Below, in pieces: positions 1 to 12,400 of a DNA stretch of 64,000 nucleotides. Both the position numbers and the translations under genes were made by a program. The notes below the pieces were generated by a model that saw only the letters and a program-made list of their open reading frames with translations, ran no database searches and was not told the origin of the DNA. Location of the stretch: the NCBI RefSeq assembly GCF_000003815.2, contig NC_049996.1:731961-795960 (forward strand), written 5' to 3'. The stretch is from Branchiostoma floridae (taxonomy: Eukaryota > Chordata > Leptocardii > Amphioxiformes > Branchiostomatidae). Numbering within the stretch: the first letter of the stretch is position 1; each line of letters begins with the position of its first letter.

Positions 1-377
1 GTGGTGGTGTAATGGCACCTGGTGGAATTATGAGAATGTATTTTATATAATGGGAAGAAAATTCTTGTTTAAGGCAATTATAAACTACATTTAGTCAATC
101 CCTCAAAAGGCACGTTTTTTGCTGTTAGTGTACAACTGTATGACTCAGAACCCAGGACTGTGTGCCTTCGACCTAGCGAGTGGCTACCAATTTTGAACTT
201 AGCATCATACGTACCAGGGGTATGAAGACCTACATGTAAATTACTAACCTCATTAGGATACAGGAGGAGCATTGGTTATCGCATGTTTGTTCTTGTCATA
301 GAATTTTCAGGCTGAAATAAGTTATGTTTCAAAATCCTCTTATGAATCAGTGCTATATGATCTTATGTTTTTTCCAG

Positions 378-485
378 ACATGTCTATCCCAGCCCGTATC
401 CTAAAGAAGCCAGAGTCCACCTCTGTGCTGGAGGGGGAGCCTGCAGCTTTCTCATGTGAGGTAGAGGGCTCTCCTCCACCAACAG
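378..485 (+). CDS. Ig exon 1: strands A-C of Ig 1
   Basis: Acceptor ttttttccag, donor gtatta, phase 1 to 1. It encodes SIPARILKKPESTSVLEGEP followed by an F-S-C-E-V-E-G strand B carrying the canonical Cys. The exon stops just before the core Trp, which is in the next exon. Confidence 0.9.
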
Positions 486-3400
486 GTATTACCAGTAGTG
501 TTATTACTTTAATACAATACAATAAATCTTTTGGCATTGAAATATCTTACAATAGCAGCCAAAATTATCTTGGAAAAAGCAGTACTGTATTGTAATTGTC
601 TAAGATATCTATTCTATTATTATATTATGATTTTATAAGGTATCTATTCCTTATCACAGTCTAAGGTCTTAGATATTGATTATTATCTCCTAATGATTCT
701 GTTACAAATTTAAAGTGAAATTGGCTAGCCTATATGGAAATTGTATCGTTCTGTAAATTGGTTTTCAAGGAAATTACTAGTGTTGATACTTCATGTGGAC
801 ATTCCTAATATAGTGCAACAGAAAACAATTTAAGAATCTGAGTGAGGTTTGCTTTACAGTAACTGTTGCATTTCGAGCTCTGATATCCACTTTCTTAGTT
901 ATTGAGTATCATTGAATGCTCACTACAGTAATTAAGCACATTGCATGTAAGCTCTGTTAGAATTTCTATGTTACATCTAGTTTTGAATTAAGCTTTCCAA
1001 CTCAAATATTTCTACATCCATCTGTCCAGTTTCCTGGGCTAAGGATGGCCGACTCCTCCACGATGACGGCCGTGTGAGCCTGCGGACAGAAGGGAAGACT
1101 CACACACTGGAGATCACCAAGACTCTCATCAGTCACAGCACAGACTACGTCTGTATGGCCTCCAACAAGCATGGAGAGGTAATGTACAGTAACGAAGAAA
1201 ACAAAGAAAAAAAAACGTGTCGCATGCCGTTGTCGCATGACATGTCGCATTTTTCTCATGTTAACTGGCCTAAAACACCAGGTTTGTACTGAAAAGCACA
1301 TTCAAGTTGCATATTGGCACAGATGTATTTAATCCACTCACAATTGTACTGGGAGGGACTCCTAACTCTTTTGATAGGTGTGGTCAGTTCTTTTACATGC
1401 TCAAACCCTAAAACACAGAATCTCCATTTAAAGTCCTACCAGAAGGATGACCCTAACTAAAGTTAGGTTAGTACTAATCATCTTTCTTGATTGTCAGCTC
1501 CTTGATTGTACAGTAGTTAGGAAACTGGCATTAAGATCCTTTCTCAAAGGCACAACTTCCAGCAGTGCATGCTAGGGGATTCAAAGCTAGGATCTTTGGG
1601 TCATGGGCCAAACACCCTACCACTTTGCAACGTGATGTGCTTCAACTAAAATGACATCAATCAAAATCCTCTCTAGCTGGAACTCTTATTGTTTTGGGGA
1701 CAATTTTCTTCTTTGCTTTCACACCTCTTTAGCTTAAACATCATGCTGTTCTTTCCTTTCCTTTCAGGATAAGTGTGACTTCTCCTTGACTGTTGAAGAA
1801 CTTCCAGTTCCTCCTGTCTTTAAGAAGACACCCAAGGATGAGACTGTGGAGGAAGGAAAGTGGGTCAAGTTTGTGTGTGAGGTGGATGGAGCCCCTGCTC
1901 CTGAAGGTAAGAACATGAAAATCATATAGTTATGTCATAAAAACTAACCAAGATTTTTTGTACGGGATCTGAAAAGTACTCAAGACTGATACATCTGTAA
2001 GGTTCTGTCAATGATCTGATTATCATGTCATCTTGCTTTCATTTTGCTTTCATTTGACTGTGTTTAATTTTGTTTCATCATTATGTTTTACTGGCACCAT
2101 TCATCGTTTTCATCTTTGCATTGTTGTCATCTTTTCTATCACTCTGTTGCAGTATTGTACCATGTCTTCATTTCTTTTCTCCTGCAGCTTTCTTGCTCTC
2201 TCACTGTCTCTTCTCTACCTACTTACTCTTCTATTTTGTTATCAAAAAACTCCCTACTCTTCATAATATCATATTCGTCATATCAATATTATATCATAAT
2301 GTCTTAGTCTTTGTTTCCATCTTGCCATTGTCCTCCTCTCCTGACATTCTGAACTTTTTTCCTTCATCTTTCCTGTCATTGTTAATTCTATAGTATCGCT
2401 ATCACTCCAACCTTTCTTTTACCATGTCTTTGACACCATTTTCTAATCCTAAAAAAGTTCATGTCCATTTTCATACTTGTCTCCATCTCTTTATGTTCAT
2501 TTATATCCTTGTCTCCATCTCTCTATGTTCATCTTCATCCTTGTGCCCATCCCATTCCAGCCCAATGGTACAGAGGAGACCATCTCATCACCACCACTGG
2601 TCTCTGTCGTGTCCGTTCCTCCTCCTTCACTCCTTTACTCGAGATCTATTCCGTACGCGTCGAGGACGCCGGCAACTACAAATGTATCGTTAAGAACGAC
2701 GGCGGAGAGATTTCCTGCCATTTCAAACTGGGCGTGACCGCCAAGCCGACGTCTCCGCGAATCACGAGGAAGCCAACATCCGCAACGGTTAAGGAAGAAC
2801 AGAAAGCGACATTTACCTGTAGAGTGACAGGGTATCCCCGTCCTGAAGGTAATCACTGGTTTCCATGGAAACTGTTGCCATGACAAGTCTGCAACTTGTG
2901 TTTCCTTACATCAAACAAGTAACAGTTGCTCTTGAAATTCTTACAACAGATCTCAGACTATTCTGGTTATGAGACTGACAGTCTCAAGAAATTATATCAG
3001 ACACAAGAAATTGTGACTTTCTAAGTTGCATTTTAGGAATATTTTGTTGGCAATTGAGTTTGCAGACTTGAGAAATGGCGCAGGATACAGACAACAAGGA
3101 AACCAGAGAGTACTTTCATCAATATTTTACCCAGAGCTAACAAACTTTATTTCTTTTCAAGTCTTGTTCTAGTTAAACCATAACACTGGAAGAAATGTTC
3201 TGCATTGCCAAAATACTGAATGGAGAAAGTGCAAAATTACAACATGTAGATAATATAATTGTTTTTAATACTTGATTTTTTTCCTTTTATAGACTAAACC
3301 ACCACCTTGTATTCATGACTGATATTGAATGCAGCTATGGGTGGGAACTTTGTTGATGTTATAAAATTTAGTATCTATTAAGGTATTCCCTTTTTAGTTC

Positions 3401-6400
3401 TAGGATCCGCTAATTGAAATTACCATGAATTCAATACTCTTAACAGCTGTATACTTTAGATCATTAACATTGTTTGTCTTCCTCTACATGTAATCCAGGG
3501 TGGAGAACAGTAACCATAACAGTTGAGGAAGTTTTATCATATTTTTGTTGAAGATTGTTACTGTTTTCTTGTTTAGTCACCTGGTCCAAGGACGGCCGTA
3601 CCATCCAAGAAGACGAGCGTCACCTCATCGCAATTGACGGGCAAACTTACACTCTGGAGATCCTGTCAGCAGGTATTTGTATTTCATTGGACAAAGATAC
3701 ACTGTATATCATAATTCATTTACATGATTATATTCAACACTATAATGCACTGAAGACTATGTTTGCTTCAACATGTAACATTTTGATACCGATTTTTTTT
3801 ACAATCTATAGAAACTACATGTGCAACTGGCACACAATAGCCTATGATAAAAGCTGTCATCTAGTATTTTTAAACACTGATACACACATGTACCTGATCA
3901 AATAATTGTGTTATAAGTAAAGTGAGAAACATGATGCCTAACCCTGGTTTCTATTGTGTTAAAAAGGTCTTGCTCTCAACTTTTGCCAGAAATATTAACC
4001 ATGTAACATGTTACATGTACATTGTAGTAATCTGACAAAACGCTGTGTCACTGACAAAAGACACTGTATGGCCGGTGTTTGAAACGTTTGACTGTTTCCA
4101 AAACCATATCCAATTGCTTGAGTGACTACTTTTTGGCATATAGTAAATCTATACAAAATTTTTCCGCAGTGTTCTCTGATGAGGGAAACTGGGCATGTGT
4201 GGCGCGTAACAAGCGTGGCCAGGACAAGTGCATCTTCACCCTGACTGTCCAGGAGAAACCCTTCCCTCCAGAGTTTGTCATCAAACCCAAGTCCACCACT
4301 GTAGAGGAGGGACAGGAAGCGGTGTTCGATGTACAGGTCGATGGAGAACCTCAGCCTAAAGGTAGGAACGAGTGAGTGAATGACAAATGAATAGGGTCAC
4401 CATTCCCACCAGAGTTTATCATCAAATCTATACCAAATCTGCCACTGCGACAGTAGACAGTGTCCACAGGGCAGTGTCTAATGTACAGGTCTGAAGGTAG
4501 AATGGATGGATGGGTGAATGCATTACAGTTTATTTGTCGAATGATTGAAGTTTTTTATTCTTTACGTATTCAGTATTTGACATTCATCCAACATTGAAAT
4601 AGTCCACAAAGTAAATATCTTAGTTTCCAATCATTTTAGATGAGTGGATTCAATGAGGAAGATGACATTTTGATCAATATATTATACAGTATTAGATCTT
4701 TTTATACAATTAAAATGTCAGTTAGAACTCAGCATGTTGTGTTAGAATTTTATACAATTTGGCTAAGAAAACTATCCTTTTGCTTCATGTATTTGTAGTA
4801 TGATGACTAGACTAGACTGCTCACTAGACATGTATGCCATGCTGAAATCATAACTAAAGTTTAACAAACCATATTTTCTTCCCAGTGATCTGGCTGAAGG
4901 ATGATGAGGAGGTAGTCCACACCAGGAAGCACCAGATCATCGATGACGGAGACAGACACTCCCTGGTCATCCCTTCGGCCGCGGTCAGCGACGCAGGAAA
5001 GTACGTCTGCAAGGTCATCAACTCTGAGGGAGAGGTGTCATGCGACTTCAACTTCAATGTAAGATTTTACCTTCTTCAGGCTTTATAGAATGACTTGATA
5101 TATGTCAGACAAGTAACCAACAACCAATCAGCACCGAAGATCAGTAAGGTAACATCAGCACAAAGGATCAGTAAACTAACAGCCAATCAGCACCAGGATC
5201 AGTAAACTAACATCCAATCAGCACCCAGATCAGTAAACTAACAGCCAATCAGCATCAGTAACTGGTCAAGTAAAAGCCAATCAGCACCAAGGATCAGTAA
5301 ACTAACAGCCAATGAAAAAAAAAACTCCAGGGTAACCAAGAATCAGCACCAAGGACAGGATAGCAGGAATCTATACTACAGAATTTGTGCAATAAATGTC
5401 AAAGCAATACTGTAATGTTATCATCACAGCTTGTTCTTACCTGTGTGTTTACCTGTCTACAGGTGAACAAGAAGCCATGCCCACCTGAGTTCCTGACCAA
5501 GCCTCGGTCTGGCATCATTGATGAGGGAACCAATCACAGCTTTGAGTGTGAGCTGGGAGGAGAGCCCCTACCTGTTGGTATGTGAATTGCACAAGAGCCT
5601 TTGGTTTTAGAACTATGCAATGTGTCATACAAATTGCCTTTGTCTATCTTACCATTGTTTCTGCCTGTTCCTACATTGTACAACATGTATACCCTATTCA
5701 CTATGCCTGCCTACTTGTGTCTGTATTTCTGTCTGTCTCTGTCTCTCTCTGTGTTTCCGTTATATGTGTCTATCTGTCAGTATGCAAAGAGCACAAGACC
5801 TTTTGTCTCTTTGTGTATGTTTTGCAAGAAAGTATGTCTTCTTAGCCCAAGATTTAGAGTGGTGCAATGTGTCATAGATATTGCTTTTGTATCTTAGCAT
5901 TGTAACTGACCCTTCCTATCTGTATGTTCTCTATTGACTATGTCTGTCTGTCTTTCTGTCTGTCTGTCTCTGTCTGTCTCTCTCTCTCTCTCTCTGTGTT
6001 TCAGTGATATGTTTGTGTGTGGGAGAGATAGAGAGAGAGAGGGAGAGAGAATTGACTAGAATAGAATTCAATCTTGTATGCACACAACTTTAACTTACCT
6101 CTTATCTATTCTACATCACACATTTATGAAATAATAACAAAACACATGCTGCATATGAGGACTTTCATCAATTGAATATCCGTTTTCCTTAGTCACTTGG
6201 CACAAGGAGGGGAAACAGCTGTCCCAGGATGAGCGTATCCGGATCAGAACGGAGGACAACAAGGCCTTCCTGAGTCTGCTCCCTACAGAGATGGCCGACA
6301 GCGGCAAGTGGAGTGTCATCGCCAAGAACGTTCGCGGGCAGAAGAAATACGAGTTCACCCTGTCCATCCGTGAGGTGAGGTTTTTCTCTATTTCCTTGGT

Positions 6401-9400
6401 AGGTCTGAATCTTCCATAATGGTTGTGGTTCCTTTCTTGTGATTGACACCACCTTGGACAGTCTTCTTGCTGTTTCTATTGCAATATTTTTGAGGTATAT
6501 GGGGAGGTATTGTGCTATTCAGCCTCAATGTGTTTTAAGTGTTGGAACAAGAAAACAGGTAAAAGAAAACTTTTCAAAACAGAGACAGGGACAAAGACAA
6601 AATCACAAAGACAGAGAGGCCACAAAAAAGCAATATTTTTGATGTTACAATTTTTCAGTGCTAATTCTAAATCTGCTTATATGGCCTCAGATTATATCAA
6701 TAGTGGTACTTCATTCCATTCAATCAATGAGAGAGAGACATACAGAAAGAGAGAGAGAGAGAGAGACTCATAATCTAATTTTCTAATGCAAAAAGGTTTA
6801 GCTTCTTGCCTTCTACACTGTTCAAGGTGTGTTGATAGCCTTTTTGTGTACACCTTACAGGTGCCAGTTCCCCCAGAGTTTGTTAAGACCCCAGAGTCCA
6901 TCACTATAGATGAGGGGGAGGCAGCAGAGTTTGTGTGTGAGATCACAGGGAAACCTGCTCCAATGGGTATGTAGAAAAACTAGATACTACACATTGTAAC
7001 ACTAGTTCACCTTTATCCGCGGGATAACCTATATCAGTTGTTTTCTTAAAAGTATGTATATCAAGTTGGTGCACAGTGTTAATTTCAAACAGAAATATTT
7101 TGAAAGATGCTATTTGCTGTTCGCAATCACTGCCCATCAATTTGATATCCCTAAATTTGCTGCTTTTGAAAACAATGGATATAGGTTACCCCACGGACAA
7201 AGGTGAACTATCATTACACTATTCATGACTCATGTATGCGGTTTGAGCATACAAGACTATGTCACAGCAGTTTATTTCATTGAATTGACTCTATGAAATC
7301 TTACGATAAACATTTAGTAAGAGAAGAAATGAAAACTTGAATCTGGCTATACAGGCTTTTCATTGAAATCATGATAATCAAAATAAATTTGATTCCCAGG
7401 CAGATTGTTCATTAAGCAATTAGTATCTTCATGTGCTGTACAGATGTATGACTTTATCCAACATGGTGCAGATGACATGAAATAAAAATCCTGTATACTG
7501 AAGACACAGACATCAGACTCTTTTACATTGATATTCTAGTTCAGCGTTATTGTTGTTTTCCCCAGTGAACTGGTACATAAACAACACCCAGGTAAAACAG
7601 GACGCCCGGCACACTGTCTCCTCTGAAGGCACAATCTACTCACTGGACATCAAACCTGCACTCATCACAGACAAGGGCAACTACAAGGTAAGGAAGAAGA
7701 TACAGTGTGCAGTCAAATCTCCATCTGTAGACACATAAAGACCACCTCTACATAAAGACCATCTGGCCAGTGAGGTCACATGTACAATTTTCCCATTGAC
7801 ACAAGCATTGAAAATCCTGTCTATAGTGCACACTAGACCTAATTTTGTTGGTTCCATGAGTGTTCTTTCGGTCAGTTTTAGGTCTCAACTGTGTAAGGCT
7901 TTAGCACAAAGGCAGAGGGAAACAAGAATATCTGTTGGATCTGTAATAATGAATTCCTTACTAGTAAGTAACAGACTTTGCTCTGTCTGGATATAATAGC
8001 GTTGTGGACTCACTGTCTTGTAGATGGTGGTTATTGATAAGCACTTACAATAGATTTTCTTCACTTAAAAGTGATTAAATGGTTTAAAACCAAATAACTT
8101 CTCACACACTACATCAAGTTGTTCAGAATTTTTCCATGTCTATTCCATCTCATCTTCATTCCACTTTCCATACATTGTGTTTATGTTTTGCTAAGTGGGT
8201 CTACTAGGTTGTTGCCTAAATTATACAATTAACAGCAGACCAGTGAGTTTGAAATGACAGCAAGGTAGAAATTATCCCCTTCCACCTTCCATATTTTCTA
8301 GCTAACCATAGCTTGTGACTATACATTTTCTATTTGTGTAGGTTGTTGCCCGGGGTGCAAATGAACAGCAGACCAGTGAGTTTAAGCTAACAGTGTGAGA
8401 GAAATCCCCCTGCCCATATTTTCTAGTTAACCAATAGTGTGTGTATATTTCCCCTTTGTGTAGGTTGTTGCCCGAGGTGCGAATGAGCAGCAGACCAGTG
8501 AGTTTAAGCTGACTGTGAGAGAGAAGTTCTCCCCTCCCACCTTCCCTAAGGCTCCACAGGACATCACAGCTGATGTGGACAAACCCATCAAGGTTACTGT
8601 GGAGATCAAGGGAGAACCTAAACCATCAGGTAAGGCCTGGCATTGATAGAAGTTACAATGGAAGTGTCAAAAAATATTGTTTTGTGTAAGCCACACAAAT
8701 GCAACTGCTGTATATCAAAAGATGCACATCAGTACAACATGTAGTTGTCTCTATCTTGAGAAAACAATTGCATAAATAGTAATTAAGAGAATATCTTACT
8801 TCATGAGATTGTGTTTTTTTAGGATCACCTATTTCAGCAATGTCTCTATAGCATTGGATAAAGTGCTGTTTGTTTGGGTTTACAAAACTATTGAATGTGA
8901 ATAGATAAATAGACAAACAGACTTTGAGTGAGTGAGTGAGTGAGTGAGTGAGTGAGTGAGTGAGTGAGTGAGTGAGTGAGTGAGTGAGTGAGTGAGTGAG
9001 TGAGTGAGTGAGTGAGTGAGCGAGCGAGTGAGCAAGCAAGTTAGAATAGAAGAAATGACTGTATCAAGTATCTGGCTTAGTGGCTTAGTGAACAAACATA
9101 CAAACAAACTGAAGCACAAATAATCATTTTATTGTGTAATGCTGTTAATTAGAAAAGGTATTTTTCTTTGTGTTATGTAATTTCAATTTTTCTAAGATTA
9201 AGTCTGAACACTTTTCTTTAGTGAAATGGACCAAGAAGGATAAGAAGACCAAGGTTCTGGAAGGAGGCGATGGCTACAGCATCACATCTTCAGGTAACAA
9301 GTACACACTTGAGATCCCGTGTGCTGACTTCAAGGACTCTGCAGAATACACCATCGAGGCAAGCAACATTCGAGGGTCTGCCTCCAAGTCCTTCAAGGTG

Positions 9401-12400
9401 GGGAGCTTTCTTACTGGAACAAATGCTTCCTTGTGAAAATATTTGTTTACCAGTGAGTGAATGAATTAGTTAATCAATACAATTGACAAATTTGCAGTAT
9501 ACATTGCAATGTGACATTTTATGTCTCATTATTGATCTTAATGTATCTTGAGAATTTTGCTTGTTGAGAGTCCTCCAGCAACCAACACCTTTATTGCAGT
9601 CTACCAGATACTTACTGTATTCCGCATGCATTTGATGGTCTTGATAAAGTATTGTATTAAACTAGGAACTGCCAACATAAAGTATCAAAAGTTACAATGT
9701 TGAAGATTAGACAGTTCAGGTAGCATACAGTACATTTTGTAACTGTGAGGTGTATATGGTCACTGATAAAGATATTGGATGCTACTTGAAATTTATGACC
9801 ATTTATCTATCCTTTTTCTTGAGTAACTGTTGTAATGCATATCAGTGCGCCACAATTCTGTAGTTTACAAAGAAAAAATCAATCAGTCCAAAAAGTATGT
9901 AAAGTCTAAATGACGTGGCACAGTTTTGTTAGAATTTGTTTCAACTTTTTTCTTCCCATGTCTCTCCATACAGATCGATGTGGTGGAAGTTAAGGTTCCT
10001 CCAGAGTTCCTGAAGAAGCCAGGAGAACAGACAGTGATGGAAGGGGACACTGTGGAGTTCAGATGTGAGGTAGATGGGGACCCAGAACCTCAAGGTGTGT
10101 ATGGTGACAGTCAGGGCTTGAAATGCTGTTTTCTGCATACCTGCACTGGTGCAGGTAACATGATTTTGATTGAAAATTACATGCACCAGACAAAATTTAT
10201 CTTCATCAATCTGAACGTAGGAAGTAAGGATCATACTAAAATTGTTGAAGAACCATTGCTTATTTTTTCTTTTATACTTTATAGGTGGTAACAGTCAATG
10301 GAGCTAATAACAATCCACATACACCTACATCATAGGACATTTATGTATAAAACCCAGTACATGGGCCAGTGCAGGTTAGGTGCAGGTAGACATCAGAAAT
10401 ACCTGCACAGCTCCAATTTTACCTGCACTAACCTGTATATGCAGGTGGTATTTCGAGCCCTGTATTGGATACCTTGCAATTGTAAACTGCTTAATGGCTA
10501 AGGTTTGTATGAAGTGTTCAAGCATATACCCAACAGATCTATCTCATCCACGCACACCAGAACCACAAAGTCTGTATGGTGAAGTCTTGTTTTAGAGTAA
10601 GCAAAGTTTGTTCAATGACTAAAGTGACATTCCTGTATATGTACATACTGCAACCAATTTTAGCCAGATTTCTGGTATACAGTTATGACAAGTTTTCAGC
10701 ATCTTCTAAAACATACAACACTCACACAGTAGGTGAATAACAATGATGTAACATATTGATTCTTAATTTTGGTGAAATCCTAATAATGATAATGTTTTAG
10801 AATCATCCTGTACTCCCTTCTTGGCGACCAGAAAAAAAATATTTGAACGACAGAAATACTGCTTGAAATTTACTGTTCAAACTGTCCAATCACTTATTGG
10901 GATGGTTATTGTTATATTATACTATATTATATGCACTTTTTTTGCAAGTTTCAGTGACAGTATGTTCCCATATTTTACAGTGATCTGGTCCAAAGACAGC
11001 TGCCCCATCCATGAGGGAGGCCAGTTCTCCATCTTTACTGAGGACTTCAGCTCCTCCCTGGAGATCTCTAATGTCACTTTGGATAACAAGGTACTTCATT
11101 ACACAATCATGTGTATCTTCTCTGTATATCATGTACTCTTATCTAACACACTGTATAATGTTAGATGTGTGATAAAATCAGAATCTAAGAGGACTGGCAC
11201 ACTTGTACACATATTACGTTTTTACATTTTTGAGGTCAGGTAAAGTTTGAGGGTAGGAATTTGTTTTATTACTTTGACCCACCATTGTCAAAGAAGTTAT
11301 CAAAGAAATGAAAACAACTTCTTTGCCTGTAAACATTACCCAAAATAAAATACTTAATTCATACAGATTTGATAGATGAACAACCCTGACAGCTCCCTTA
11401 TCCATTCTTGGAAATTAGATGTTGAGATTTTGTGAAGCTATTCAATAATACACTGCTTAATCTGTTTGTTTTCATTCAATATCATGACTTCTGTGATTCA
11501 ACATTATTTTTATTTTTGTCTTTATCAATCCTTGTGTTGTGGAAAATGTGAAATATGCAGAACAAAAATATCAATTGCATCAGATTATGCAAACTTGGCT
11601 AAGTCTCACACCAAAATCACACCAACTTAGCTATGTCTATGTATAATGCATCAAAACCCTTTTTGTTCCCAGGGAACATACGTCTGCACCATCCGCAACA
11701 AGCACGGTGAGAAGAAGTGCAACGTCACGCTGAACGTTGATGAGAGACCCTTCCCACCTGAGTTCCTGGAGCCGCCTGCCTCCCAGACTGTGGAGGAGGG
11801 CAAGAGTGCAAAGTTCACCTGTGAGGTGGATGGAGAACCTGCTCCTAAAGGTACGCATTTTTTTTTCTCAGTACAGCAGAGATTGAACTTCATTTTGGGA
11901 ATAGATGCATAATATGTGTATCCAACCTAAAGATGTAGGCGCATAGAAAAACCTTCAGGCCACAACATTGAATTGATAGACCAATTCTATAGAAATGGTT
12001 GATGGATAACTGTCACCTCTACCCTCTGATTGCTAATGAGCTGACTTGTCCAGATGTTGTCTACTAATCTTGCTCGAGTATCACTTTCACCCTCTGGGCT
12101 ACTCGGGAATTCCCTTCGGGGAATGGAAGAATGCAGACTAGCGTAATAGAACTACGCACGCGCGGACTATTGACATGCCTTTCCAATTCTGGGAATTCTT
12201 GGCAAACAGACACACACTATACTATGAGGCTCACCCAATGAGGTGTCGCCAAAAAATTAGCAGCACAGCTCCAATGTTCAGTGCACAAAGGTGCATATGC
12301 TGTTAAGTCAAACCTGTCTATAGAGACCACTAGAGACAGTTGAATACGAAGCAGAATGGTCCCAGAAGACGGGTAGTCACCATAGATAGACCAATTCCTG

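Noticed and set aside
2033..2550. Overlapping hydrophobic ORFs upstream of an Ig exon
   Set aside because: T/C-rich intronic sequence. The ORFs simply lack stops and run into the true exon at 2561.
8653..9119. Antisense ORFs with SLTHSLTHS repeats
   Set aside because: Translation of the (GAGT)n microsatellite.
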